Source: Hysterangium stoloniferum (Eukaryota > Basidiomycota > Agaricomycetes > Hysterangiales > Hysterangiaceae). From it: a stretch of 64,000 bases of DNA. The notes beneath the pieces are model-generated. The model made no database searches and was not told the origin of the DNA. It saw only the letters and a list, made by a program, of their open reading frames with translations. The stretch lies in the NCBI GenBank assembly GCA_015178975.1, contig WHVD01000127.1, positions 181,245 through 245,244 on the forward strand. Direction: 5' to 3'. Of this stretch, positions 1-10,839 are shown in pieces; position 1 is the stretch's first letter; every line of letters begins with the position of its first letter. The position numbers were made by a program, and so were the translations under genes.

Positions 1-2915
1 TGATGACCTTGGGGTGGTAAGGGATAGCCTCGTCCGTTGCCATACACAGCTGCTGCCGGTGCGGCGGGTGGTTTGGGTGGTTTTCCTTTAGTAACAGCGA
101 CTCGCGTAGGTGCGACACTATTAGTGACTATAGATTGGCCATTGTGCGCATTCCGCTGTGGCGCCTGTGTCTGTGAATATGTAGGAAGGTGCGACGAGGA
201 CGCCTGTCCTGCTCCCGAACATGATTTACAGATGAAATCCTCTAGCTCCCAATTCCGACGGGGTCGGCCAGCGATAAAATCAGACTGATCATAACAACGA
301 ATATGTTGCCACTTGTTACATTTTCCACAGCTCATTAGTTCTTGGCCATCATCCTATCGAGAAAGAAAATCGGATCAATGTGTTAAAGTATGAGGGAAAA
401 GGACTTACTAGGTTCATTCCGCGTCTGTGGCATATTTCACAGTCAAGTTCCCAAGCCTCATCCTCCTTCGGTGTTTGCGTTCCACTCCTAGAGACGTTGA
501 CGACGAACTTGACAGGAGTAGGCGTCGGAGTATTTCCATTCGTCACAGGAGACGCCTTCTCATCGCCGTCAATATCCACCTTCACACTAAACGAATGGTC
601 AGTTGATGTCGATGTCTCACGAACCGCCATCCCTTTACGTACTCATGTATCGTTATCCCAGCCTTCTCTCTAATACGAACAGACCTCATACTCTCCAGCT
701 TTTGCCGTTCTTCCTCCTCCTTCTTAGTGCGTGCTTCCCACCGTCTATGACGTTCCAGCTCCTTTTCCTCTTCAGCTTTGCGCCTCGCTTCTTCGCGTTC
801 AGCCTCGCGGACACTCTCCTTTACGGCCAGTCGCGATGAGCGTTTTCGTGACACCACGGCTTCTTCCATGATTTGTTTGCGCACGTCAACCTATGAGTAA
901 AGCGCTCAGTCATGATTCAAACTAAAGCAGCGAACCACCTACCTTTAAGACTTCGGTGACCATGGGTACTAAGTGGTTAACCAAGAGTTTGTAGAATGCC
1001 TTCTCCCCACGATGGGTTGAATTTTCGAATTGCTTCGGAAATTCTTCCCATTCTTGTAGGGTGATGCAGACCTAAAGTCCCAACTGAGCTTATACGAAAA
1101 CTATGAACAGCGATACTCACTGTCTCCCAGGTTTCCTTGCTAGGTGTTGAATAGTCTTGAAATGGAGTCGGCGACCGCACTTCCTCCTCCTCCTCCTCCT
1201 CCTCCTCCTCCTCCTCCTCCTCGTCATCTTCTTCAACCACGTCGTCGTCGTCGTCATCTTCTTCAACCACATCGTCATCTTCATCCGGAAGGTCAGAAAG
1301 ATCGCTAAGACTCGTCAGCTCCGAGATATCATCCAATGATCTCGGTACAACTTCCGAGGTTGCAAACCTTCCCCTGCTCTTTCCCTTCCCTTTACGGTCA
1401 TCACCAGACCCCACATAATCAGACCCCTCATCGTCATTCTTCAACCACTCTTCAGGGATCTCTTGCCAGAGCTCTTCCTCCTCCCTGCCTCGTAGCCGTG
1501 AACTCACTCGCGTCCCCAACGGTTTCGACTTGGCTTGGGTGGGTAACCCAGCAGCTCGCGAGCGTGTTTCGCGTACTGGTCGACGAGCAGACGCCGGCGG
1601 ACCCCTTAGTTTTGCATTAGCAGGCTTAGGCGGGGGTGGAGCAGGTTTGGTGCTCGCTGAGGGAGCGATGCGTGTACGTTTGGCCGATTTCCGCCCGTTG
1701 CTGGCAGACGCAGCAGGGTGTTTACGTTTTTTGGACTTGGGAGCGCGTTTGCGGGAAGGGGCTTGTTGCATCCAGAGTCGGTTGCCTGCGGGTAATCAGA
1801 ATGGGCATAGAATAGGTATGATAATGTTTTTACTAGACAACATACCTCCAATTAACCAGTAACCGTTCCCTTTGGCATCATAGGCAATAGGCTGGATACG
1901 CTGTGAAACATGTAAGGCAAGGAATGACAACTGCGTGAAAAAGGGCGGTCTACCCAATTAGCTAATTCATCATCATCCCTCATTCTGGACCTTAGGCTAC
2001 TAGGATTATGGAACTGCCATTCGCAAAGAGCGTGGAATAGATCTAGCTTATCCATTATAACCAAGGATTCAAAATCAACTGGTTCGTCATCCGTTCCCAT
2101 AAGGTTTTCTTCGGGAGCCCGCTTGAGAGATTGTCTACGAAGCTGATGTTGCCAGTCCTCTAAACTACATTAAACGAGGTGTGAATATGAGTTGACAACG
2201 TGTGGCTGTGAAAACATACATCATTCGTTTATCATGAGGGGTAAGACTCATTAAAAGGCGCTGCATGACGGTAGGGAGCACGGCATACGTCCCTGAAACT
2301 AAATCATCTTCAAGCTCCTAAAAAAAGAGTGAGCATTGCGGGGAACGCGATTGTGTCATGGTACAGCGCGTTTTCACGCGTGGGGATATAGCAAAAATGA
2401 TACGCACTTGAAGTTGGATCTCCTCAAGATGAAGAACGGGGTTAAATGTAAATAAAAAGTGGCTTAAATAGGCCCATTTCCAGTTCCTTCTGAGAGCGAA
2501 CAGTTCAGCTGATGGTGCTGGGGGCTGCGGTGGGGCTATATAAGAGTTTTAAGTGAAGACTCGTATGTGTCTGCGAAAACAACAGAAAGCGGCAGATACG
2601 TACGGACGGATATGTTGCGGTTAATACGCATTGGTTTGGGCAACTGGATGCGGATTTATAGATCACAATTTGACCGCTTCACACGCTCTCGCAACTGCGC
2701 GAAGCTAAGCAAAAAGTCGGACTCGACCTCAATGGTACAACACAAATACTAATGAAGCTCTGAAAGATAAGATATTGCTCGTTGTGGTTGACGATGAGGA
2801 GAGTACAATGTCAGTGTGGACTTGTAATGGTAGTTCGGGGCGTCTGTCTGAGTTACAATTACTTGGGGACCTGCATTTCCCCCGGGACATCAGCCATCTT
2901 CGCCTCTTTTCTCAT
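1..2915 (-). CDS. DDT/WHIM domain and PHD finger chromatin protein, 3' end cut by window edge
   Basis: Likely a nuclear chromatin-remodelling-type protein. Reading the minus strand through about eight short introns gives, in order: a DDT/WHIM-like block (RRNWKWAYLSHFLFTF near 2500, then LEEIQLQELEDDL near 2430-2300), a WHIM-like motif (RIQPIAYDAKGNGYWLIG near 1900) joined across an intron of about 50 nt, a basic and acidic low-complexity linker with a long Glu run, a charged coiled-coil-like stretch (590-880), and a C-terminal PHD finger. The PHD finger has CEIC near 420 and CGKC near 320, followed by a HIRC motif and CKSC near 230. The reading frame runs off the left end. The N-terminus is uncertain: I chose the ATG near 2915, but the same frame stays open further upstream. 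It lies head to tail with the Alba gene. The domain order fits fungal DDT-WHIM-PHD proteins; the exact complex cannot be told. Confidence 0.72.
1182..1222. repeat. CTC/GAG trinucleotide microsatellite coding a Glu run
   Basis: About 13 uninterrupted CTC units. On the minus strand these are GAG codons and give a poly-Glu tract inside the acidic linker of the DDT/WHIM/PHD gene. An impure Asp/Val/Glu tract (GTC/ATC repeats) follows up to about 1285. The unit is a multiple of three, so length changes keep the frame. Confidence 0.9.
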
Positions 2916-3116
2916 TCGCTTCCTTCCCCTCGCCCTTGAAGACTTTGATTTTACTATAGGAAGTGGAGGTTGGTACCTACGGCGAAAATCGCTATTTAGA
3001 AACAGGCAGCCGTCGGGCAGCAAATATTGCCTTACGTCGCACCCCTTTCTTCCAACTCTGGACGAGCGCTCACGCTCAGTGTTACCTTAAGATGTGCCGT
3101 GAACTTTTGTCGTAAG

Positions 3117-3757
3117 CTAGAAAAGAGAATTTAAATTTAAATTAAATATGGCATTTAACTGCACGTACAAGTCCCCGCCAGCTAAAGCTTGCCGTAGATT
3201 CTCTGCGTCATCCTGTTCAACGTCTTGCGGATCCACCAGCCCCAAAGCTTCCAATGTTGACAATTCATTGTACTGATGCAAACCCATACGTAGGGAATCA
3301 GCAACTAACCGTCCGTCTGCGCCTCGACGTTCTAGAGCCCATTTGCCGTATTCTCGTCGGATGATTTCGACGACACTAACAAGTTTGATCGTAGTTGCAG
3401 TCGGTGTGGCTAATTTGCGTTTCTTCTTAGGGGACTCTTCATCAACGAGTGTATCGGTATTAGGTTCAGGAGCAGGTTGAGATTCCACATTGATGACCTT
3501 CGCTGCAACCTGCCTTTCATGTGGGACAGGAAATGTATGTAAAACTAGAGGCCGTTGAGGGTTTTCCTGGATGTGCACTCCCATGAAAATGAGCTTCCAA
3601 GGTGAAAATGAAGTTTCCGAAAACTCACCTGCAGAAACTTCAAAGCAAACGCAACAAATGAACGCATCTTAGCGTGTGCGGTGACCCGCATTTCATGTGG
3701 CTCATTGGATATTGTATTGATGGACGAATTGCCTTCAATTTCTATCTCTTCCGCCAT
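3117..3757 (-). CDS. Alba-domain nucleic-acid-binding protein (RNase P/MRP Rpp20/Pop-like)
   Basis: Two exons: 3757-3629 and 3566-3117, with a 62-nt intron (GTGAGT donor, CCAG acceptor), giving about 192 residues. The Alba fold is suggested by MRVTAHAKMRSFVAFALKFL (about residues 22-41; first strand and helix), LVLHTFP after the intron (second strand) and TIKLVSVVEIIRREYGKW (second helix). In the family these proteins bind RNA or DNA, often as RNase P/MRP subunits. Between the second strand and second helix sits an insertion of about 45 residues containing PKKKRKL, a classical-looking nuclear localisation signal. A C-terminal extension follows. Start is the first ATG in frame with the Alba motif (MAEEIEIEG). 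It is the upstream neighbour of the DDT gene, same strand. Family is fairly sure; the subunit identity is inference. Confidence 0.68.
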
Positions 3758-3987
3758 GTTGAAAGCAAGTTGAAGTTTTAAACTCAGCTATCGGGTGGCT
3801 TGCCGTTATGCAGTATCTTTAGAGACGGATCATCCGAGCTGATCCCCACAGAGCGCTAATATAACGCCGGACACATCACGTGAAGGATCATGTGATGTTA
3901 CATGTCACATGACTTGATGCCGGTAACCGGAAGACGATCGCGATGTTCTTAAAGTGTGCAGTATTGTAATACTACTATTTGGTACTT

Positions 3988-4094
3988 AATAGAGAGTATT
4001 TAATGGAATATTAGCAAATTGAATTGTTCCTGATATTCATATCAGGATCACCATTCAGTTTGCTAATATATATTAGTTGCAAATACTCTCTAAT
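3988..4094. repeat. Foldback inverted repeat (MITE-like), about 107 bp
   Basis: The ends AATAGAGAGTATT (3988-4000) and AATACTCTCTAAT (4082-4094) are inverted. Pairing continues inward through TTAGCAAA/TTTGCTAA to a central palindrome CTGATATTCATATCAG. The whole segment can fold as one imperfect hairpin. No coding capacity. A foldback MITE is the best guess; no other copy was seen in the window. Confidence 0.6.
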
Positions 4095-4207
4095 GGCTAG
4101 TTTCATAATTCTTCACACACTTGGAAAAAGGAATATATACTTGTATGGTTTAATAGGAACCTTGGTGCGAAAGAGCGCCGTTTTTTAACAAAATAAAATA
4201 ATTACCC

Positions 4208-4290
4208 CCCACAGAAGTTGAACCCACACCTTAAGACTCTTGCCCGGTCAGGGGGGATGTAGAGTCCCACACTGAGCCAACGAGACTTAA
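4208..4290 (-). repeat. Possible tRNA-derived SINE head with pol III A and B boxes
   Basis: The minus strand reads TTGGCTCAGTGTGGGAC (A-box-like) and, some 45 nt later, GTGGGTTCAACTTC (B-box-like, imperfect), with AAGAGTCTTAAGG between them. This resembles a tRNA head, but the anticodon arm is disrupted by extra bases and no clean acceptor stem closes, so it is not a functional tRNA. A tRNA-derived SINE or a decayed tRNA copy is more likely. No second copy was seen here. Confidence 0.35.
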
Positions 4291-4772
4291 ATAACAGTGT
4301 GCACATGGTAATACATACTGAACCACAACATCACTGTTGTTACGTTCTGCACTTATGTCGCCAGATTTACCGGCTAGGCGCCCGCGGTGTGGGACCGGGG
4401 GTAAGGCGCGCGGGCGCCGCGTTTGGGTGCTGTCCCGTCCGTCTTGCGTCTTGCGGCGCGTTGTCTCTTTATAAAAAAAAATTTTGAGGCTGAGACTGAA
4501 AGGACTTAGCGTAAAAATTTCACGTCGAAACCGGCTGAGATTTGAAAGGAACGACCTAAAAAGGGATGGGTATGGGTATGGGTGTTTGGGGGCGGCCGAG
4601 GGGGATACTCCCCGGCTGCGGATAATCCGATCGATCGATCTAAGGCTAGGCTAAGGCTTAAGCTACGTAAGGGGACGAGCGCATGTTTTTCCGCGGTGAG
4701 GGGGGAGCGAGCTGCCCATTCTTTTTGATTTAGCTAGGTGATATTGAATAATGTATGTACAGTATATATGGT

Positions 4773-7148
4773 TTAGACTATTGCGCTTGATTCCAGAGAG
4801 CGGTACTTGCTGTTTCGTGGCTTGGAGAGACCCTTAGCCTTCCGGTCACGTTGAATTGCATTAAATAATGCCGTAAATCCTTCCATGGCTTCAGGCCAGG
4901 CCTGATGAAATGCAGCTTCGTCACCCTTAAACCTGGGGGAAAATATCGTGTTGTTAACATTCGAGCCTCTTTTCCTTTTTTTTTTCCGAAACATACCTTT
5001 CAAGGAACTCAGTCGCAACAAGTTTGCGCTGATAGTACACCTGTCCGTACATTTTCTTATATCTGCCTTTTATCCATTTTTGATTCCAGTCTTTGAGTGG
5101 AGGTGAGTTCTTGACACTCGGGTCACCTTTCAACCAGTGATCCACCACTTGTCTCCATCCGGGTGGCACATCCAGATGGTCCTTTCTCGGCTTTATGATT
5201 TTAGGGATACGCAAAAACTCATCTGGCTCATCTGGGCTCTGCGAAGAACTGCCACCATTCACTTCCCACTGTGATCTCGACACCGCCGGTTGAATGCCAG
5301 TGGAAGATGGCATCGTCGAACTGCACATGCGCCGCTCCCCTTGGTGCACTGCCCCATCACAAGTTGCACTTGGGCATCTATGACTATGACATGTTGTTGC
5401 CTGGAAAGTTTGGGCAAATTCATCAAGTCCCGCCTTGAGAATCTGTGTCATGGATGCAACAGTGGGCACTTGCAGACTGCCACTCTCATTGAGGAGGGAT
5501 GTGCTCCTCTCAGACTTTATAGGACATAATGCATCCCCGTGACCGTCCTCATAGTGGTAAAGTTCATCCAGTAAGTATCGAATCAACATATCTCGCTGTT
5601 GTTATACACATATAATATATGTATAATTTAATAAATAAATAAACCACTGATAAGGAAAGGATACATTGTAAGATACTTACGTGTTCGCCCTGAGCCCATC
5701 TACCCCACCAGCGGATTGTTGTGAGACTCCAGCATTTGCCGATCGGTGCGTGCATGAATCTATACTGTGCGCCACCTCGACGAAAGCAGTGGGTCGTTAA
5801 TCGGGTGGTACCCAACTCTATATTGGCACCTTCCGCAAACTCGTCAAGCCACTTTTGGATCGTATCATGAGATATGGGCACCTCAGGCTGTACAGTGCCC
5901 ATTGAAGTTACACTCGGAAATATAAAATCATTTGGCTCCAGTTCGCGACCATATACGAAAGCTTTGAGAAAGTTCATCCAAATATTCATGTGGAAATGCA
6001 TGTCTACTGAAGGCATCTCTGGTTGCAGATGAATTTCGTATTTATGGCCTAGATAGAACAACTATGTATATATCAATTTGATTAGATTAATTAAATTATC
6101 AAAAAGGACATACTTTCAAGATCACCCTCTCGACTCATTTGATGTTGCCAGCCTTTTCGCTGCTCAAGGTGACATTCGTCGTATTCCCACTGATACTCAT
6201 CCTGCATTCGCATGCGCTGCTTATAGTGTTTGGCTCGGAGTTTCGCAAGTTCAAAGTTCCTGCACACTAGTAAGAATGTATGTGTATATATAACAATTGG
6301 TGGTGCCACCTACCTTGTCCAGAGTGTCCAACCGCTGGAAGCAAAAGCTCGCATCAATAGGTGCTTTGTCACTTTGAGTTGCACTTCCACAAAATGGTTT
6401 AAGGAGGGTATGATTGAAGAAAGCACTTCTTGTGGGCATTCCTGTTCAGACCAAGCCATTATACGGTCCATATATTCCTTTGACATTGCTGCAGAATGCT
6501 GCCATTTCCCTAGAGCGGCATCTCTAGCAATTACAGCATTGACAATCTCTCTGACCTCAGGGGCATGTGCTGGATTCCCTCTTGCAATTTTCTTTTCTGG
6601 GTCCCAATGCCATTGCCCATGATATAATCTATTTGGATCCCTGCAAATTTATTTCAAATTCTGCGTGATCAACCAATTTCCCAGAAAGACAACTCCCAAA
6701 GCACTCACGAATTATCCCAGAACTTCTTCCAAGCTGCATGAGTTTGTTCTGCAATCCCCTTCTTTGATTCCTTCCCATTGAAACTCTTTGTGAAACATCT
6801 CGTAGCAATGAACAGCGTCAAGGCTGCAGGTGAAGCTCCGTTTGGTGTCTTTTCAAATGCGCTCCGCAATTCTTCCAGTGTCCAACTTTCGGAGGGTTCA
6901 GCTATATCTAGGCAGCCAGGTGGACACTCGAAAGATGCCTCAGCTTCGAGTTGCCCTTGTAGCCACTTTCGGGCTTGACAGAGAGCTCTTTCATAGGAGC
7001 CAATAGTACTCTGAGTGAACCCATGTTTGTCCTTCGAGGCCTCTGCAGTAGATATGAGGGTCTTTAATGAGAGTTTTTCTGTTGCTGTTTTTCTGTCACT
7101 TGATTTCTTGGAAGTTACAGAGCATTTGTTTCTATGAGCTGCAGGCAT
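4773..7148 (-). CDS. Crypton-like tyrosine recombinase with GCR1_C-type DNA-binding domain
   Basis: A multi-exon minus-strand gene. Exon 1 (7148 to about 6710) has a core-binding-like helical domain (STIGSYERALCQARKWL). Middle exons (6640-6315, about 6280-6110) are helical. The exon near 6060-5690 carries the catalytic core: TTHCFRRGGAQYRF (the HxxR box) and TIRWWGRWAQGEH. After an intron comes RDMLIRYLLDELYHYEDG, a candidate for the catalytic Tyr segment. The C-terminal part (about 5200-4780) has VPPGWRQVVDHWL and PPLKDWNQKW, typical of the GCR1_C DNA-binding domain. Introns have ordinary GT-AG ends and I saw no stop inside the joined frame. Crypton elements move by a tyrosine recombinase and lack TIRs; I see no terminal repeats, so the element's ends are unknown. 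It could also be one of the domesticated recombinase-like proteins common in mushrooms. Confidence 0.65.
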
Positions 7149-7502
7149 GGTGAAAATTTGCCAGTCGACGGATCCTTTCTAAAGACTAACTATACTTGGA
7201 GATTGTCTCAGTCATTTTGGTCATTCAGGCATTTTCTATTATTTGATTTATGTATAATACCACATTTGATAGGTACCTGCTCTTCTATGGTACTATTTGA
7301 TCCTGCAAACTCATGAGGACAACATCCTTGAAGAATTCACCCACCTGAACTCCCTGAGACAACCACAGCAATCTCCTAATCTCTCTCTCAAATGCACCCC
7401 TTTCGCAAGATTGGTGAAGCCAGCTTCTCTGAAGTCTTCGCAATAGGTTAGACGTACTTTCATATGGTCACCCGAATAACACTCAAGCCAGCATCGACAT
7501 TC
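7149..7502. other. Spacer between recombinase gene and minisatellite
   Basis: No supported gene. A minus-strand open frame at 7311-7500 shows no recognisable motif and runs into the minisatellite, so its length is probably an artefact of the repeat. Confidence 0.5.
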
Positions 7503-7594
7503 ACCATTCCAGGTGTGGGTACGTTGGTGTGGGTGCGGGTGCATTGGTGTGGGTGCGTAGGTGCAGGTGTGTTGATGCAGGTGCGTTGGTGTGG
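7503..7594. repeat. GGTGCG-type minisatellite, left part
   Basis: Degenerate tandem units of the form GGTGYG/GGTGCR with a higher 12-bp period. This is the left fragment of the array that continues at 8318; the two were separated by insertion of a solo LTR. Confidence 0.85.
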
Positions 7595-8317
7595 TGTTAC
7601 GACCGTGTCGTAACCCTTCGCAAACCGACGGCCCCCGATGGAATACCCTCGTTATACGTCTCCGACAATACAACACCTCGGAAGCCGTCGGACCCCCGAC
7701 GCTGACGTATGCTCTCCGGTCAATCAAACCCGACTACGCCTTTCTGTCTGGTTATGTTTTGATATGTCCTTTTCATCATGTTGATCCGTCTCATCTTATG
7801 TTCCACATATGTCTAACTATATTTGTAGTCCTCGAACTATTTCCTTTTATCGTAATTTCCATTCTCGGTTATCATCGGCCTCCGAACTAATCATAAACTT
7901 CCTGTTCCTAGTCAAGCTTATTGTTAATGCCGTTTTCCGCCCTCCTCCCCATTAGTACTTTCTAGACGCCTGTTACTTGTATATGAACTCGCTGTAATTG
8001 TAGTTACTAGGCAATCAGAATATCGACTCAGAATACCCTCATACGTCTGTAGCAGTCTCATACTAGGAGAATCTCTCTTCCGCCTTCGCGTGCGCTCGCC
8101 CACTCTCGGCCCCGACCCCTTGGCCCGACACCTGACTTGTCCTTCAGTTCCGATCGGTATCTTGCCGAAAAGTTCTTCTTAGGATTTAGTCTTCGCCTGT
8201 CCGAAATTTAAGGACAACCTACGGATATTTGCGAGGGCGCAGCATATAAGCTGAAGCCAAGTCCTTCCGATCGGTCCCCGTCGGCCACCGACATTAGTCA
8301 GTTTCTAGTTCTTAACA
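7595..8317 (+). mobile_element. Solo LTR (Ty3/gypsy type) inserted in the minisatellite
   Basis: The 723-bp segment starts TGTTACGACC and ends TTCTTAACA, so it has TGTTA...TAACA ends. It is flanked by an exact 5-bp target-site duplication TGTGG (7590-7594 and 8318-8322). Its last third (GCAGCATATAAGCTGAAGCC) matches the LTRs at 58469 and 59809 (GCAGCCTATAAGCTGAAGCC), so it is a distant member of the same family. No internal region remains, consistent with LTR-LTR recombination. Confidence 0.9.
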
Positions 8318-9112
8318 TGTGGGTGCATTGGTGCAGGTGCATTGGTGCAGGTGCATTGGTGCATAGGTGTGCTGGTGCGGGTGCATAGGTGCACTGGTGC
8401 GGGTGCATAGGTGCGCTGGTGTGGGTGCATAGGTGCGCTGGTGCATAGGTGCGTAGGTGCGGGTGCATAGGTGTGTTGGTGTGGGTGCGTAGGTACATAT
8501 GTAGGTGCGGACACGTGGGTGTGTTGGTGCGGGTGCATACGTAGGTGCGGGCACGTGGGTGTGTTGGTGCAGGTGCGTGGGTGTGTTGGTGAGGGTGCGT
8601 AGGTGCATGGGTGTGGGTGCAGAGGTGCAGGTGTGTAGGTGCAGGTGCGTAGGTGTGGGTGCATTGGGTGCGTTGATGCATTGGTGCATTGTGGGTGCGG
8701 GTGCATTGGGTGCGGGTGCGTTGGGTGCAGGTGTGTTGGTGCGGGTGTGTAGGTGCATGGGTGCCGGTGCATGGATGTGGGTGCAGAGGTGCAGGTGCAT
8801 AGGTGCAGGTGCGTAGGTGCGGGTGCGTAGGTGCGGGTGTGTAGGTGCGTTGGTGCGTTGGTGCCGGTGCATTGGGTGCTGGTGCATTGGGTGCCAGTGC
8901 ATTGGGTGCTGGTGTGTTGGGTGCCGGTGCATTGGTGCAGGTGTGTAGGTGCGTGGGTGCCTGTGCGGAGGTGCACGTGCGTAGGTGCCGGTGCATGGGT
9001 GCGTAGGTGCCGGTGCATGGGTGCGTAGGTGCCGGTGCATGGGTGCGTAGGTGCCGGTGCATGGGTGCATAGGTGCCGGTGTGTAGGTGCACGTGCATAG
9101 GTGCGCCATCCA
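8318..9112. repeat. GGTGCR hexamer/12-mer minisatellite, main array
   Basis: About 790 bp of degenerate GGTGC-based units, arranged as 6-mers and 12-mers with local higher-order blocks (for example four near-identical 24-bp units around 8985-9060). Because units are multiples of three and stop-free, all three minus-strand frames stay open across the array (Thr/His/Pro/Ala-rich). These frames should not be read as genes. Confidence 0.92.
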
Positions 9113-9840
9113 CCCTCAAATAAACTGTAAGACAAATAACATTTAAATCTGTGCAGAGGTGTAAGTCCATAGTGCAGGTCCATAGGTGTGGGTGCAGAGG
9201 TGGTTCCTTGCTTTGATAAATGTACGGCAAGTGGCTTCATGGCGAATTGGCTTGATCTGTAACCTCCAACGCTCTGTGAATTTGTGCTTGTCCCGTTACT
9301 AATTCCAGTTGTCGACTGCTCCACTGTTCTGCCCAAACCGATCCGAACGATAATGAGGGTAAAGGCAATGCCCTGTAACAAGCTTAGCAGAAGATTTATG
9401 AGCACGTTGGGTGAACTTACTATGAGTTGCGGTAACTGTAGAAGTTGCATTCAGCTTGGCTCACCTCGAAGACAGGGGGGATACAACTTACAGCATCAAT
9501 AATAAAGTACTGAGAAGGGCTCCCACTCAGGTAGTCAGCAAATAATGCTGTGAGGGAAAATGAATATATGGCCCTGGATTTAATCACAATCATAACAACA
9601 GGCGGTAGACGTCTTCCAGATTGGTACACTGAAAAAGCTTGATGTTCTGTGTACCAAATCTTGAATGAGATGAGAACTAGAGCACAAAATTCTCAGTATT
9701 ACAAAAATAAGTAGAGCATTAGATAACTGACAGGTACAACCGAGGTTAGTGATCAACAAGAGGGTGAAAAATCCAATATTCCACGGTTTTTGCTGAGGAT
9801 TAAATATGGGGGTACCCTCCTTTCCTGATCAAGAGACCTG
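9113..9840 (-). pseudogene. C-terminal half of a basidiomycete seven-TM membrane protein, decayed
   Basis: The minus strand encodes several pieces in the order expected for the fungal multi-TM family: NIGFFTLLLITNL (about 9780), then FKIWYTEHQ and PVVMIVIKSRAIYSFSLTAL (9670-9540), then FIIDAV, and after an intron (about 9470) VLINLLLSLLQGIAFTLIIV followed by RIGLGRT (9420-9320). The C-terminal tail then runs straight into the minisatellite. I could not find the N-terminal helices beyond about 9840 with confidence. Either the gene was truncated or its tail was replaced by repeat expansion. Function unknown; family assignment rests on the helix pattern only. Confidence 0.45.
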
Positions 9841-10575
9841 AACCAAGGTGCCAACATTATTGCCTGTAATATCCAGGATAGGATTTGCGATTGGATTGGG
9901 AGTGGGAATCGAATCAGTGGACAACTATGTGGGAGCAGAGCACTTGGGGCTTCAAGGTAAGCAGTTCCAGGATATGGTTCTCATGAATGTCGTCAGAAGG
10001 GAACGTCTTGACAAATGGATTTAAAGAGTATGGCAATGTCTGTCCACATTCACGTAATAAAGAGATGAGGTGTGCGCTAGGTTGAGAAGCCACTGCGACT
10101 GCATTGCATTGCGTGTGTGACTGGTGCGCTGCTCTGCGACAATGCTATGTGAGATAAGCAATGAAATTTTAATCATGATCCTATGAGAGTGTACTGTAAT
10201 AAGATGTCCAGGATGAGTCTGACCTTGTCAAAGTCGAAGTTGCCATTGTGTGCGCGTTAGCCATGCAGTTTCATCACACAACAACATGTCACAAGTCTCT
10301 TTCAAGTCTAAGATTACATAATTTACAACCAGCAAGTGCAGTGTGTTTGTCTATGCGAAATAAATAGTAGAATACAATGTAAGATTGTGCACAAATGTGC
10401 CATAAAATCCCTTTAATAAGATTATACCAGTAATTGCGATATTCTCCACTCGCACCATGAGTCAGTCCCCACACCACTGGCCAGTTTTGGCCAGTAAAAA
10501 TATACATAAAATGACATCAATTTAGTGGCTGCTCATCCCGTCTCAGAAATACTCACCATATCAGATACAATATGC
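9841..10575. other. Region without a recognisable gene
   Basis: AT-moderate sequence. It may contain remnants of the 5' part of the decayed membrane-protein gene, but no frame longer than about 70 codons shows a known motif. Confidence 0.5.
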
Positions 10576-10839
10576 GACCCAATCTATATCTAATTTAAAA
10601 GTTATCAAATGGGCTCGAGCATGAGAATTTACGAGAATTTACACAATAAGTAAAATAAGTAGCCCATAAGCCTATGTGGGGCTTATATTTACTGCCAGAA
10701 TTTACATGGGACCCAATCTATATCTAATTTAAAAGTTATCAAATGGGCTCGAGCATGAGAATTTACGAGAATTTACACAATAAGTAAAATAAGTAGCCCA
10801 TAAGCCTATGTGGGGCTTATATTTACTGCCAGAATTTAC
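10576..10839. repeat. Direct tandem duplication, two copies of 134 bp
   Basis: Copy 1 is 10576-10709 and copy 2 begins at 10710. The two appear identical by eye from GACCCAATCTATATC through CTGCCAGAATTTAC. Period 134 bp. No coding content. Identity suggests a recent slippage or unequal-exchange event. Confidence 0.88.

Larger units (their letters stand above)
3758..4772. other. Intergenic region with foldback repeat and SINE-like sequence
   Basis: No gene supported. It holds a CACGTG/CATGTG-rich palindromic stretch (3869-3915), a foldback repeat (3988-4094), a tRNA-like sequence (about 4208-4290, minus strand), a GC-rich patch (4375-4460) ending in an A run, and short ATCGATCG and GGTATG repeats (4565-4660). 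Confidence 0.7.

Noticed and set aside
4208..4290. A functional tRNA gene
   Set aside because: The anticodon arm is interrupted and no acceptor stem closes; only A- and B-box-like motifs remain.
7503..9112. Regular short repeats that could suggest a CRISPR array
   Set aside because: Units are contiguous and degenerate, with no unique spacers, and the genome is clearly eukaryotic.
8298..9450. Long minus-strand frames (up to about 380 codons) rich in Thr, His, Pro and Ala
   Set aside because: They come from the GGTGC minisatellite, whose units are multiples of three without stops. All three minus frames are open, which is not evidence of a gene. Only the first third of one frame, outside the array, has a real protein pattern.
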